This document shows, in pieces, positions 1 to 16,083 of a stretch of DNA of 64,000 bases (position 1 is its first letter; the number at the start of each line of letters is the position of its first letter). Position numbers and translations under genes: made by a program. This DNA comes from Rhizomucor pusillus (lineage: Eukaryota > Mucoromycota > Mucoromycetes > Mucorales > Lichtheimiaceae): positions 62,001-126,000 of the forward strand of contig FWWN02000697.1 in the NCBI GenBank assembly GCA_900175165.2. The letters run 5' to 3'. Under the pieces are notes generated by a model. The model saw only the letters and a program-made list of their open reading frames with translations, had not been told where the DNA came from and searched no databases.

Positions 1-252
1 AGTTGATCCACATTGATAACAGGAATATCAGGCTTTGGTGACGCGTGCATTTTGGTCAGGATCTCATCAGAGAGCGTCTCGGCAACTACAAATATCGTGA
101 ATTCCAGCTTTCTCCAAATATAGAGCAGAAGTAGTACCTTGAAAGATGGAAGCTTCGACGCCGGCTTCCTCCAGACCTTTCTTAACTTCCAATGCGAGGG
201 TGTAAATATGGTGGTAGAGAGTGTAAATGATAATGTACACTTTGGGAGCCAT
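1..252 (-). CDS. Flavodoxin-like quinone reductase, WrbA/YCP4/PST2 family (5' part only)
   Basis: This is the N-terminal part of an FMN-binding flavodoxin-fold protein of the WrbA/Pst2/Ycp4 family, which performs two-electron quinone reduction in oxidative-stress defence. The start MAPKVYIIIYTLYHH resembles the family's first strand and phosphate loop (usually a small/polar YxxxGH-type loop). Exon 1 runs 252-138. An intron at 137-86 (GT-AG, 52 nt) joins it to an exon reading VAETLSDEILTKMHASPKPD, a typical family stretch after the first helix. The gene leaves the window at base 1, so most of the FMN domain is missing. A TATA box lies about 45 bases upstream of the ATG. The family call is fairly secure; the exact paralogue is not. 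Confidence 0.8.
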
Positions 253-295
253 GTGAAAGGATAATTAGTTGACAAACTTTGCTTCAAGAATGCAG

Positions 296-306
296 CTTTA
301 TTTATA
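296..306 (-). promoter_or_regulatory. TATA box of the flavodoxin-like gene
   Basis: On the minus strand this reads TATAAATAAAG, about 45-55 bases upstream of the ATG at 252, followed by a short leader. Position and sequence fit a core promoter; transcription start was not determined. Confidence 0.5.
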
Positions 307-1508
307 CGGGCTGACATCTTGGTAATGGTGTGTGCATAATTCGGGGTTGATTACTGAGATCTTACCAAGCCGCCAAAGACCTACAGGAATGGCGACACCG
401 ATTTCAAAGCATTTGTAAGGAAACCCAGTTTCTTACAGTACATTGCTATTCTAGTCCAAGTGTCTACTCAGAAAGTTCCATGGAAAACATGATTGATTTT
501 AGATTATGAGGAAAGACAAACCTACCCTTTAATATGTTTACTGCACGGATCGATCAACGTGCTTTTAGAATTTGGAATGCTTTACTAGATACTGGTTCCA
601 TTGACCTGTTGTCTCCCATATTCCATCGAATGTATATCACTCGTCAATTATATCAAGATCTATTCCACCTTTTAAACAGAAAGAAGCTGTGGGAAAATTA
701 CATGACCCGTGTGCTTGAGGGTGCACAGCTTTTGAGACCATTTTAGACTGACATAAAGTATGAGCGAGAGGTGCAGAGTCATGACGAAGATGCAGGAGCA
801 AAGCATAAAGAGCAATTGCAATGTAACTTTTTCCGATGTGGTTGCTAAACAGATGTCCTGTTTCTTCCATATCTCGAATTCAAATTGCTTTTATAGAAAA
901 ATATCCTGGTGTACTGCTTTTATACGAGAATGTAGTAAAAAGGAAAAAGGATCCACTAACTTCCTTAGACATCTGAAAGCAGTATCTATGATGCATACAA
1001 TCTCCTTCAGCTTCCAGCAAAGCAGGCTTCGAAAGGAGATGCCTAAGAGCCATAGCAAAAAGGAGATTCAGCGACCCTCCTACTATAGTCACTTCCATGT
1101 TTAACACTACCCCGATCTCCTAACATGATGTTTTGCCCTTTAGAAGAGTTATATATTTCGATGCCTAGATGATAGAGACTTACAACTGCAGACACAGGAA
1201 AAGGATTCTGCTATACATAAAAGCATCCGCTGCAGATTGTGTTTTTAAATTTTACAAGCTTAAGTATACAGGTGATCGTGCGAAGCGAAGGATTCCTTTT
1301 ATTTTCACGGCTGCCTCCAAGAACTTGAAATCAACAAAAAAGAAAGGCTCGAATGCTTGACCTTGTACAGTTTTAAGGCTGTCGAACTTGATTATCCAAA
1401 ATAGATGAAACTGACCCGTGCACTGACAGGAGTTGCACAAAATCCATTTTATTATGCATGACCGATTTTTCCATCAGTCTTTTTCACCCCAACGATCTCC
1501 ATTTCGCA
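307..1508. other. Gene-poor intergenic stretch
   Basis: I see no convincing gene here. Open frames on either strand are under 120 codons, overlap each other and lack recognisable domains. One frame near 534-746 contains the peptide ALLDTGS around 582-602, which resembles the active-site loop of retroelement aspartic proteases, but nothing around it supports an intact element. The right part is the promoter of the aldehyde dehydrogenase gene. Confidence 0.5.
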
Positions 1509-3782
<2,274 letters not shown>

Positions 3783-3873
3783 GTCCAATATTGGATCGAA
3801 TAAAAACACATAGCAATTTTTGTATTATGTACCCGCACCGACCAAATTCGTCCCCATTTGTCCATCTTTTTCA

Positions 3874-5407
3874 ATGCTTCGTTCAATACAGAAATGTTAT
3901 CCAAAAGGACAGCTGGTAGTTACACGCCGGCTCTACACCTCCAAAGTGCGCGATCTACCCGTGGAGCCACGATTGAACTACACCTATTTAGCGCAGAATG
4001 CGGACGCTGTACAATCCAACATGCAGAAACGTAACCATGTTCTTGTGGATGCAAAGGAGATCAAGTCGCTGTACGAAAAGCGACTTGCAGTATACAACGA
4101 ACTATCCAGATTGCGATCGCAAAGGAACGATCTTTCTAAACGTACCACGTCTGAGCCGGGACGACGCGCCGAGATTATCAGTCAGGCACAAGCTGTCAAA
4201 ACCAACATTAAAGAAAAAGAACAAGAACTAGACCAACTTGAAAAGGAATTATTAGAGCAGGCTCTCAAAATACCCAACGACAGCCATCCTGATACACCGG
4301 TTGGTCCAGAGGAAGCAGCGCGTATCATCAAGACGGTGGGAACACCTCGCCGGGATAAAGACCTGCAGGACCATGTAACTATAGCCGAACGGCTAGACAT
4401 TTTGGATCTTTCACAAGCGGCGATAGTGAGTGGCTCAAGTTTCTATTATCTCCAAGGATACGGTGCATTTTTAGAAACAGCGCTGGTGCAATATGCTTTA
4501 AACAAAGCGGCATCGAGAGGATATTTAGCTGTAATGACACCAGATATTGTTCGCAAAAGCGTTGCATACGGTTGCGGCTTCCAACCTCGCACCGACGAGA
4601 GCTCACAAATATACCATCTAACGACGGAGCATGGAAATGAACCCGCTCAACTATGCCTTGCTGGCACGGCAGAGATTCCTCTGGCAGGCAAATTTGTTGG
4701 CAAGGTCCTGGAAGAGCAGACCTTGCCCCGACGACTTGTAGGCTACGGACATGCTTTTCGCGCAGAAGCTGGTGGCCGTGGAACAGAAACAAAGGGATTA
4801 TACCGCGTACATCAATTCTCCAAAGTGGAATTGTTTGCAGTGACAGCACCGGCACAAAGCGAAGCAATGTTGCAGGAGTTTATCGATCTTCAAGAAGAAA
4901 TGTACACTGAACTTGGCCTATGTTTTCGGTGAGCTACTCTGCAAGTCAGGAACGAGTATATACTGTGCTTACGAGAAGATATTATTTTATGGAAAAACAG
5001 AGTATTAGACATGCCGACAGAAGAACTTGGAGCAAGCGCATATCGAAAGTTTGACATAGAAGCATGGTTACCAGGACGGCAAAAGTGGGGAGAGGTAATA
5101 TCCGATAACTTGTTTATGTGTACGTGGTATTTATCTCTGTATACATTCTATTTGTATATGCACTTCATAGATTTCGTCAGCCTCCAACTGTACAGACTAC
5201 CAAGCACGAAGACTTTCGATTAGATATCGCCCTACGCGCATTGCTGACAAGAACACAGAGTTTTGTCACACAGTCAATGCTACAGCTATTGCAGTACCGC
5301 GGATTATTGTAGCTATACTCGAGACGTTCCAAAGACCAGACGGCACAGTAGAAATACCTCAGGTTCTCCATAAATGGTTGCCAGGGCAGCCGAGCGTTCT
5401 TTCGTGA
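3874..5407 (+). CDS. DIA4: Mitochondrial seryl-tRNA synthetase
   Basis: This class II aminoacyl-tRNA synthetase charges tRNA-Ser in mitochondria. Exons 3874-4928, 5001-5094 and 5171-5407 give 461 residues. The protein starts with a basic, Ser/Arg-rich presequence ([13 protein letters not shown]...RRLYTSK), then a coiled-coil tRNA-binding arm at about residues 45-135 and the catalytic core. The core has the motif 2 region ([20 protein letters not shown]) and a C-terminal motif 3 region in which [11 protein letters not shown] corresponds to the usual R-x-ATP-binding helix. A further ATG in frame at 3820 would only lengthen the leader. The stop codon lies nine bases from the stop codon of the convergent OTU gene. 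Confidence 0.92.
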
Positions 5408-5416
5408 GCGCAGCAA

Positions 5417-6750
5417 TTAGACATACATTTCTTTTATGGAATTGGTAATTTGCTGTGTATCATCGCCGATATAGGGTTGCACTGCGCCGCCTTGCCTTTT
5501 AGCTCGTTGATTTTCCTTTCTTCGCATCTTGTCCAATCTCTTCTTCTCCCGAGCTGATATACGTTTCGGTTTCTTTGCAGATTGTTCTTTTGGAGAATCT
5601 TCGTTTTTCTCTTTTTGCTCCTCTTGCTCTTGTTGAACCGGCTGGCTTTTTGCCTCATTCTCATCTTCCTTTGCTGCTTCCTCATACAAAGCATCGATAA
5701 CTTTATCTGTATCGCCCTTGTACTTTCGGAGCAAGCGTCGTATCTTGACCATATTAGCGTCAGGACACGCGCTCAAAATGACTTTCTCCTTTGAATCGAG
5801 GGGATCTTCAGACTCTTCAACGGGTGATTCGTCTTCTGCTCTTTCCGGGTCCTAGTATCGAAGATAATATACGATTTAATACATTGCAACATTTCCTGTT
5901 AAATAGAGCGGAAATCACCTTGATCTCTGGTGGGCCGGTAAACGGACCGTCTACGTTTCGTATCGAGCTATAATGTTCCCAATTGTGATAGCTAGCGGTC
6001 AAACAGATTTGAGTTAGCAAATACGCAAGCATAATTGTCTAATAAGCACATACGCAATGTGAAGTTTCTGGATATCCTCGTCATCATCTTGTGCATCCAC
6101 ACCGCTAATAACATAACTAGAGAAGGAACAGAGTGAGTTGGGTTCTATTGGGAGCCATCTGCAGGTAAAAGTACTCACACCATCCCCGGTTGGTACACTC
6201 TGATGTTGATACCTTTCATTCGAGCAAAAGCCGCAAGTTCCATATTGCCACCATATATACCATCCATTTCCATCGTGCTGACATGGTGATCTAATGTTCT
6301 GTCGTCTTCAACAAAATATTTGTATTCTTCTTCGTGATCGCGTAAGAACTGACAGACTTCCTGTCGTATCGTCTTGTGGTGCTTATCATCGCCGTAAAAC
6401 TGGTCTGACAGTGCGCTAAGGGATAGTCAAATTAGTGATAACCGTTGGCGCTTATATAAATATGCAAATACTTTACCGAAACAGACAATTTCCGTCTCCT
6501 CGCATATCCTTGATACAAAGTCCATACTGCTTAAGCTGATCTTCAAAGCTCAAGCTTGAGTTTAAAGTGATTCTCTGATTGCAAAAGTCGTCAGGGCCAA
6601 GTTCAAGTCGCGCTAAGCTACGATCAATCTTACTCTGCGTGCTCGTCTAGCCTTGTCTGCAAAAGAAACAGTTGGTTATAGCTTCCTTAACTATTACTTA
6701 GCTGACCTACGCGCTTGCTTTTTTGCTTTCCGCGATTTCGCGTTGGTCAT
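5417..6750 (-). CDS. OTU-domain deubiquitinase, OTUD3-like
   Basis: This is a cysteine protease predicted to cleave ubiquitin chains. A consistent model has six exons (6750-6707, 6641-6477, 6415-6179, 6116-6054, 5991-5919, 5851-5417), 338 residues. The N-terminus is basic (MTNAK SRKAKKQAR). The OTU domain follows, with the catalytic triad region in MRGDGNCLFRALSDQFYG (Asp, Cys) and a C-terminal His in YHNWEHYSSIR. After the domain come a short acidic linker and a UBA-like helix pair (ILSACPDANMVKIRRLLRKY), then a strongly charged tail ending in SIKEMYV. This order matches OTUD3 proteins. The first intron is the least certain boundary: it was chosen because other joins hit stops. The gene is convergent with the seryl-tRNA synthetase gene. 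Confidence 0.85.
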
Positions 6751-7215
6751 TTCATACAGTATTAGATCAACGGGTGGGCTGCCGTCGGAATAGCCTGAAA
6801 TGGATGCTGCTTCTGAAAAGAGCCATACGACGTCATGTGATCATGGCCGTCGTCCACAAGACCTTCGGTCTGCAATATCTATTAAAAGATTGCCAATAAA
6901 CTATGACTAGCATTATGTGCAGTTACAGTCCTGTTATGATCTAAGATGTTTCGATAGTAATGGATGCAAAATAGTTCGTTTTCCTTTCTTCTGTCACAAG
7001 TCAAAAGTCAGCAATAAAACCGGCATGTGGACAAGGTTGACTGTGCATCCTTTTCTCGTGGCACATTAAATCTTTCTCAGTGTGCAACCGTTATCTTCAT
7101 TGTTTTCCTTTTTCCTTTCTGCTCACCGCCGTCGTTTCCAAAGTTTTCTTGCTTTATTTATTTATTTATTCTTGCAGACCTTGACAAGCAACTTTTGCTA
7201 TCCTCCTGTTGCCAG
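6751..7215. other. Divergent promoter region between OTU and RING genes
   Basis: There is no gene here. The stretch separates the start of the OTU gene (minus strand) from the RING gene (plus strand) and must hold both promoters. Pyrimidine-rich DNA at about 7085-7170, just upstream of the RING gene, is typical of fungal promoters or leaders. Confidence 0.5.
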
Positions 7216-8001
7216 ATGAAATATTTCGCATCTTGGGCAAGTTCTGACTGTAAGAAATCTGTTGGCTTTGTGATAGTTTGGAGCGGGCTACTGGTCGTGC
7301 TGGTGCACGCCGCGGATAATGCAACTGATCCAGCCAGAGCGTCCGGAGACGATCTCAACAGCAAGGTACAGTCGAACTGGCGATACATAGTGATCGGTGT
7401 AGCTTCGGCGCTGTTTCTGGTTACAGGTAAGATGCCTGCGTATGGAGGGCCAAAACATGCATGTACTAAACTTGTGACACTTTCAAGTTATGCTCTACGT
7501 GCAGGTCCGTAAATCTCGCCAAGACCGGGCTCTGCAAGACTTGAATGACTTGCTTCAGCAAGATACGATGCGGCAGCGAACAGTATTGCTATCGCCTCAC
7601 GACAGTGAGAGCCTAGTAGTCCACGAGCACTCAAACGTTATTGATCCAAATTTCCTCGAGCAACAATACCCGACCCAAGTATGGATGGAGATGCAGGAAA
7701 CGCAGCCAGATGGAAAAAAGCATCCAGAAGAACAGAATGGGAAAATGCAGGTTGTTCTCTCTAAACTCTGTAATCAAACATGTGTGATTTGTCTTGAAGA
7801 GTTCGTTGATAACTATTCGCTGGTACGGAGACTCGGTTGCAATCATGTATTTCACAGAGATTGTATAGGTAGATGTATATTTTATTCTGATAAGCATACA
7901 TGCTCAAGGTGTTGATAGATAACTGGTTAAAGAGATCAGCGCTGTGTCCTTTATGTAAATCGTCATTTGTGTTATATAGTTATCCTCTAACAGAAACTTA
8001 G
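7216..8001 (+). CDS. Single-pass membrane RING-H2 E3 ubiquitin ligase
   Basis: Predicted E3 ligase of 224 residues from exons 7216-7426, 7488-7868 and 7919-8001. The N-terminus looks like a signal peptide (VGFVIVWSGLLVVLVHA), followed by a short luminal segment with one possible N-glycosylation site (NAT) and a membrane span around residues 58-80 (YIVIGVASALFLV...VMLYVQV). The cytosolic part ends in a RING-H2 finger: CVICLEEF, then CNHVFHRDCI, then WLKRSALCPLCKSSF, giving the C-C-C-H-H-C-C-C ligand order. This is the layout of ATL/RNF-type membrane ligases of the secretory pathway or endosomes; no substrate can be inferred. Intron 2 splits the finger exactly after the DCI motif. Confidence 0.85.
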
Positions 8002-8132
8002 ATTAATACGTATATCCATCTTAATCCAAAAATGCACGATAAGTTGTTTTATGCTACAGATCAGTCCTTGTTCCGACACAACCAGCCAGTCGGCCCAACA
8101 CGCGCTTCTACTCCTCTGTTGTCATTTCAAGT

Positions 8133-10370
8133 ATGCAATGGCGACCGTTGTTAATTCTAATATGCGGCGTAGCCATGGTTTATCTGGCGAGTCTTCTGCA
8201 AGAAACTCCATATCCACACCCTCTCAAAGTTTACACTGCGGACACTACTCGATGGCGCTACACGCCCGATGACACGATCCTTTCAACAGTCGATGGATAC
8301 CTGTACCTCACTGCATTCTGGTTTGAAGTTTCTCCAAAAGGGCGCAAGAGTGTGCTACATGGGATTGGACCTCTCAAGACCGGCGTGGTAGGTGAGGAAC
8401 TATATCGTGAGCCCCGTAGATAGTGACAATCATCCAACTTGAGTTTCTCGCCAGGGCGTGTAACTCAATTAAGGAGACCTCTGCATACATTACTTGATCA
8501 GGATCCATCGATATCTGATGCAAATGGTATACTAACGCAAAAAAGAGAGCAGCAATGCGGTAAAGGAATACTGACTCTAGGTTTGGGCAGGCTGGACATT
8601 AGTATTTGAACACGAGTTGGACGGTGCCATATCGAAACTATCTGAAGCCCCATACAGCGATGATCCGCTCCAGTTTGCAGCAATGTATTACGTTGTTGAA
8701 AACGAGACAGTGAAGCATTATGTTCGGTTATATTACATCAGGTATCAGGACGATCAACCACCAGTGTTTGAATACAAGAATGTCTTGTTGCCTGGATCAA
8801 CCCGGATAACTTCGTTCAATCTGGAAAAGGATTCAATCTTATATTCTCGGTAAGAGTAAGCGCATAACTGCTGTTACTTATCAGTAAGCTTACATTGCAT
8901 CCACGCAGTGATCCAGACATATACCGTTTCAGAATGATATCCTTGCCAGATGATCTTACACTGCCACCTCATTCTTCTGCAGCGTCTACAATCGCTTTAG
9001 GCCAGAATGAACCTGGAGATGAAATAAGGAGTAAGCTTAAAAAGATAGTAAAGCAAGAAAACGAACCAGCTGACCACAATGGTGAATAGAAAATATACTC
9101 AAGGAAGATATCGAAGAACACGCCGGTGTCCTCTGCAGAATATTTTCGCCAGTGTACGTTTGATTTCTTTGCAATATGCATGGCAGGAGTGAATTGCTTA
9201 CATCTGGTTATATTAGAAACGACACCTTCCGACTCGTGTCTCTAGACGTGCACCAGACGGAGCATGCGCTTTACGCCAATGTTTACATGGTGGATAATGC
9301 TAGCACGGCTACTCAGCTTTCTGAACTTCGTGGAGAGAATGTTAGTGGAAAGTGGTATCTAAGAGAACATTTACATAAGGAGGTACGGCTGCAGAAACTT
9401 GCACGACGACAATCAATGGTGATGTTAATGCAATTGTTGTAGCATGAAGTATTCACGGACGACTCTATGGAGTACATTGGATTTGCTGATGTCTCCCAGT
9501 TTCAGCATGTACAAAAGATTTCATTGCCTCGGTTATCTATGGTACGATCGAGGGATGCGCGAACGATAGTATTTCCATATGTACAAACGAGTTTTATCAC
9601 TGTGGATTACACCGAAAAACCTAATGTGAGCGACGGGATCGAGTACTATGAATTGCTCCAAGACGAGATACGCTCCTACGACGACACGATCTCTGGCATG
9701 CAGTTAGATGAGAAAGGAGAATTGCTAGCAATTTGGACGGAGGCGAATATGGTGTACATCTACAAACGAGGAACTGCCGATATGCAGCGTGTAACCAAGC
9801 GGAAACCGTCGTTGCTGGACAAGATGGATCTATGGTTGGATGTGAGCATTCCGGATGAAGAAGACGATGATGAGGAGCGGATACAGCGGAGAAAGGAACA
9901 AGGTCTGCCGCTGGATTGGAAGCTCCGGATGGCAATACCTCTGTCAGATGGAGACATGGAGTCATCGGTAAGTGGATAATATTTGTATATTTCATTATAT
10001 CTTTGCACTATGACTGAGACGTTCACTTCAGCATGTGAGTGCTGCCAGATTCTGGAGCACACCTCTCAAAGAGAACTACTTATGTACGTCTGCGAGCATT
10101 GGGTTATGGATAAGCCTACCACTTTTTTACTTACACAACTCTCTTGTAGTTACTGCTCTGCGAAATGGTGCGGTAAACTCATACTTGCTGGATGAGGTTG
10201 AGGAAATCCAGGAGAGCGAGTTTATGAATTTCTTATCGGGACGGTGGAACATGCTAATAGGTAAGAGAGTATAGCTCGTAAAGTGTTCTGGCAAATCTCA
10301 CACGATGTATATAGCCATGATGATGGTCGTTCTCGCCTTTGTATTCAATGAATATCAATATCATGTATAA
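8133..10370 (+). CDS. Unrecognised two-transmembrane protein, possibly conserved in fungi
   Basis: I do not recognise this protein. Nine exons fit (8133-8387, 8581-8849, 8909-9030, 9090-9153, 9187-9382, 9443-9967, 10032-10083, 10150-10260, 10315-10370), 549 residues in one open frame. It begins with a membrane anchor right after the start (LLILICGVAMVYLASLL) and ends with a second hydrophobic segment (MLIAMMMVVLAFVF) only a few residues from the C-terminus. The middle is soluble, with alternating strand-like patches that could form a beta-propeller, and carries an acidic, charged loop (PDEEDDDEERIQRRKEQ) near residue 430. WSTPLKENYL and NGAVNSYLLDE near the end look like propeller blades. Its stop codon directly abuts the stop codon of the convergent gene. 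Confidence 0.7.
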
Positions 10371-11503
10371 TTACAATCCACCTCTTTTCTTTTGCTCTTC
10401 CGCCATCTTTTTAAACATTTCGATCGTGGCACTTTCTTTTGCACGATATTCTGCCATTTTGTCTTTGATAGGTGCCAGACGTTGCTGCTCCCTTTCAGCG
10501 CGACGTCGTTCTCGCCGTTCTTCGTTCCGTTTAGCAGCAGCCAAGCTCAAGGTGAAATGTTAGAATCGTTGGAGCTGATGCCAGCTGAGTATTGTCTTCG
10601 GTTTACCTCGCTTCGAAGCTGTCACCACCGCCGTAAATGTCAGCCTCGCTAAGCTCCACATCAGGACTTCGCTCTCGTTTGTGATACGCATTCATGGCCC
10701 GTCGCTTCGCAAGTTGAGCTTCTCGACCTGTTTCTTTCGGCGCTACCTCATCAAGATAGTCTTCCCTCCTTTGACGTTCCAGCTTTCTTTCGTATTTTCG
10801 AGCCTTCCTTTCTTGCTCCAATTTATCCTCCAATTCTTTTGGCGTGTTACGTCATGTACCTCAAATTGAATTGCTTACTATTGATGCTTACCTGCTTGAT
10901 CATATTTGCTGCTGCTGCTACCAGAGTACGACGCGGAGGGCAAGGCAGGTCCCACGTTTCGTCGTTTGCCCTTGCTAGAGCCTGCATCCGTTGCAGTATC
11001 CACAGAGTCTCTGACGGTATCCAATTCATGCTGATCAAGTTTCTTTGCAAACGCCCACTTGTATCCAGTGTTGTCTGCGGCAGATAGTCGAGCAGAGCTG
11101 ATGCCTTGATAATATCTATCTGTGATGTTTGGTTTAGAAAAAGCAGCAGCAGCAGCAAAAAAGGAAGAAATTCGGCATTGCACAGATAACACTTACCATC
11201 GAGTTCACCGCGATTCCAGTACTTGACAAACTTTTTAAAGTAATGGCGCGATTCTTTGGAATCAAGATCGCTGAATCGGATATCCCTCTCTTCATTGAGC
11301 CAAAGTCGAAATTCTGAGGACTTTTCAAAGTAACTATCGCTCGAGATCGCTACAGCAACGTCATAGGTTTACATATCTGTATTCTGCAATGGGCGATTGT
11401 AAATAACCATATTACGTTCAATATCTCTGGACTTTGACTTTTTGCGATGGTGCCTGTCCTCGTCGTCCTCGTGGCTGCTGCGGCGATGCTTTCGTGAGCT
11501 CAT
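10371..11503 (-). CDS. SCI1-like basic nuclear protein (style cell-cycle inhibitor 1 family)
   Basis: Five exons (11503-11416, 11349-11197, 11119-10892, 10835-10607, 10545-10371) give 290 residues. The N-terminus is a basic Ser/Arg/His tract (MSSRKHRRSSHEDDEDRHHR). The next segment reads SSEFRLWLNEERDIRFSDL and HYFKKFVKYWNRGEL, close to the conserved block I associate with plant SCI1 and related small nuclear proteins. A long charged helix follows (KLEQERKARKYERKLERQRR), and the tail contains IKDKMAEYRAKESATIEMFK, another conserved end block of the family. A nuclear, perhaps splicing-associated role is likely, but I cannot name a molecular function. The stop codon touches that of the neighbouring plus-strand gene with no base between. 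Confidence 0.7.
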
Positions 11504-11959
11504 GATCTTGTCGTGTCGTTTGTCCAGTTGCAGGAAGTAGGAAAGACAAATTTGAAGCGCGGACTCGAAAAATTATGCATTTTCGCGCTTATTGACTTCA
11601 TATTAGATGCATCGCCAATTAAGTATACGTTGGATGTAGCGCAACGGCGTACTCTAGAAGACTTGGATTCGTTATATACATTGTAGTGAGAAGCATGACT
11701 GGAGCAATACATGTATGAAGTCAGGCCTGTCCATTCGAAATTCCTCTACAAGAGATCATAGCGAAGTAATCACCTGCAATCGATGTGAAGAATTTACACT
11801 AAACGTGTAATCATTTCCTTGCTCCACTTATTCCTAAATTATCTTTCTTATTTCTCAATGATATGGAAATGAAAGCAATGCTTTTTGGTGGGTGCCAGTA
11901 GTGATATATTCAGTCCAGACAGATCCGTGTCACCAACGGGTACCTTCCTTCTCCACCAA
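11504..11959. other. Divergent promoter region, no gene seen
   Basis: This AT-rich stretch lies between the starts of the SCI1-like gene (minus) and the HAD gene (plus). A short open frame at 11500-11712 on the minus strand has no family features and I consider it chance. Confidence 0.5.
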
Positions 11960-12884
11960 ATGCCACAAATCACACATTGCATCTTTGATATGGTAATCAC
12001 AAAGTAATTGCATTGCTAGGATCGAAGGCATTCTTACGAGCTCTCCTTGACAAACAAGGACGGGCTTTTGCTCGACACCGAGCGTGTGTACACCGAAGTA
12101 ACGCAAGAGATTCTCGACAAGTACGCCAACGGAGTGCGATTCACATGGGAAGTCAAGAGCAAACTCATGGGCCGCACAGGCACCGAATCAGCAGCCATGG
12201 TAGTGGACGAGTACAAGCTGCCCATGACTGTGGAAGAATACTTGGATATCACCGGGCAACTGCAGGAAGAAAGGTTTCCGATGGTCAAACCGCTCCCTGG
12301 TGTAGAGCGTCTTGTTCGCCACCTTCACCAACACGGTGTGCCGATGGCCGTGGCAACTTCTTCAACGCGCAGCAAATTTGAATTGAAAACTTCAAGAAAC
12401 AAGGAATTATTTGCCTTGTTTGATCATATCATTTGCGGTGACGACCCAGAGATCAAGAACGGCAAACCGTCGCCGGATTTGTTCCTGGCTGCGCAGCGCC
12501 GTCTCGGTAGTCCTCCGGCCGAGAACTGTCTCGTCTTTGAAGATGCTGTAAATGGAGTGCAGGCCGCACTGAATGCCAATATGCATGCAAGTTTAAATGA
12601 GAGTGGATGATAGTCAAACAAGACTTCCTAACCATTATTCCATCTGACAATAGGTCGCCTGGATTCCTGATGTTAACTTAGTCAAGGTATCTGGTGATAT
12701 TGATGCTCACGGCGCGACCATCATACTAGGCTCTATGGAAGAGTTCAATCCAGAGGTACATTTTGATCGAGACGTAAACTTTTTTCTAATTGCATTAATG
12801 CGTATAATTATTACACTTCAGCATTTTGCCTTGCCAGCATTTAGTCCAGGAGGACAGGTAGAAGTGATGGATATTCGAGTATAG
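11960..12884 (+). CDS. HAD-superfamily sugar/nucleotide phosphatase (GS1/pseudouridine-5'-phosphatase-like)
   Basis: Four exons (11960-11992, 12059-12586, 12654-12755, 12822-12884) give 241 residues. Exon 1 is tiny and supplies the first half of the catalytic motif: ...HCIFDM joins DGLLLDTE across the intron, rebuilding the DxD motif I with its nucleophile Asp. Motif II is VATSSTRSKFE, motif III the Lys in GKPSPDLFL, and motif IV VFEDAVNGV. The cap after motif I (TEVTQEILDKY...) is the helical C1 type. This profile fits fungal 2-deoxyglucose-6-phosphate or glycerol-type phosphatases and human PUDP. The substrate cannot be settled from sequence. The intron after exon 2 starts with GC, not GT (GCAAGT at 12587). 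Confidence 0.87.
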
Positions 12885-13128
12885 GCACTATCTGGCGGAA
12901 GGGTATAGCATCCACGAAATTCTTTCCGTGCCATGACCATCATTAGGACCCCCTTTTTATGATATTAATCTACATGTTCATTTTGTGAATGATTAATGCG
13001 TGCATTAAACTATCAGGTTTCCCAAAGTTTTGCATATTCTCAGCAGAAATTTTGTATGCGTAGCTTCTTTATCTGATGGATAATATGACTTGAGTTACAA
13101 ACAAAAAGAAAAGGATAAAGGATGTTGT

Positions 13129-15036
<1,908 letters not shown>

Positions 15037-16083
15037 GACGTGGAGCGTCGGTGACAAGGGAGAGAAAGGGTGAAAAACTCGGCTGCCCCAAATGTGAGAA
15101 TGTCTGAAAAAAGCGGACTTTCCCACATTTTCCCGGCTGGCACGGTGAACGTCACAGCGAATTCTCCCGATATACCTCTGGCAGTTTTCGCCTCTTATAC
15201 GCGCTTCCGGGATCACAAGTCGCATAACTTATGATGCATCGTGAAAGGATATTGCAAGATCTTATTCTCACATTTTTCAAATGGTCTACGGGATGGAGCT
15301 TATGACAATCTTCGTTGATCTTCGACATTTGACTGTCTCATTGTCTGAAAACTGGGAGCGTTTACTATGCTAATAACTAGAGACCAAAATTGGTCAATTG
15401 GATTGAGATCCGAAGGATATGGTAGTAGGAAGTAGATAAAACCATAAGTTCATAAAACGACATACAGGATTTTTACTCGATGTTTGCATCCGCGTTTGCG
15501 TATTGTAACGAGTGGAACTAAGTTTTGATCATCTGTCGTTTACACTCTATTCTTCCAACGAAGTTTGAGGATAACAAGTATCCGAAATATGCAGCCGATC
15601 TTCACGCCCTTGATGCCACAAAATATAGACTTGGAAAGATCCAGGTCACCGGTTAAGGTAAATGTCGTATATCTAAGCCTATGCGTACTGCTTGCTATCA
15701 GGCAGCATACTAGTACTTCGTCCTCTTAACAAACGCCCTGTGTCGACGGCTGTTGCAATGCCGCAACGGTTGCACATATTCATCTCGGCTAAATGATGAA
15801 CAACTAATTTATATCTTTTGTAGTTGCTTTCTAAACTGAGAGATTTGCTGTCATTTGGAATAAACCACTAGACAAAAAAATGATTGATTCATCAACATCT
15901 ATATTCTTTACTGCACACATTCATTTGCGGTTGCTCACAAACAGTCCGGTTTAACTCGTGCACTGGATATGTTTATTGAGAATATTCGTGAAGCTACCTA
16001 TGTATGTGATATATATTATGAAAAGAAAACGGGGCAAAATAATTGGTTGAGATGGTGTACGAAAAAAAAGAGATGAACGGGTA
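15037..16083. other. 1-kb region without a recognised gene
   Basis: It holds the LPD1 promoter (right after 15036) and the 3' flank of the folliculin-like gene. Frames longer than about 80 codons on either strand have no domain features. A minus-strand frame at 15951-16235 partly overlaps the last exon of the folliculin gene in another frame and is rejected. Confidence 0.5.
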
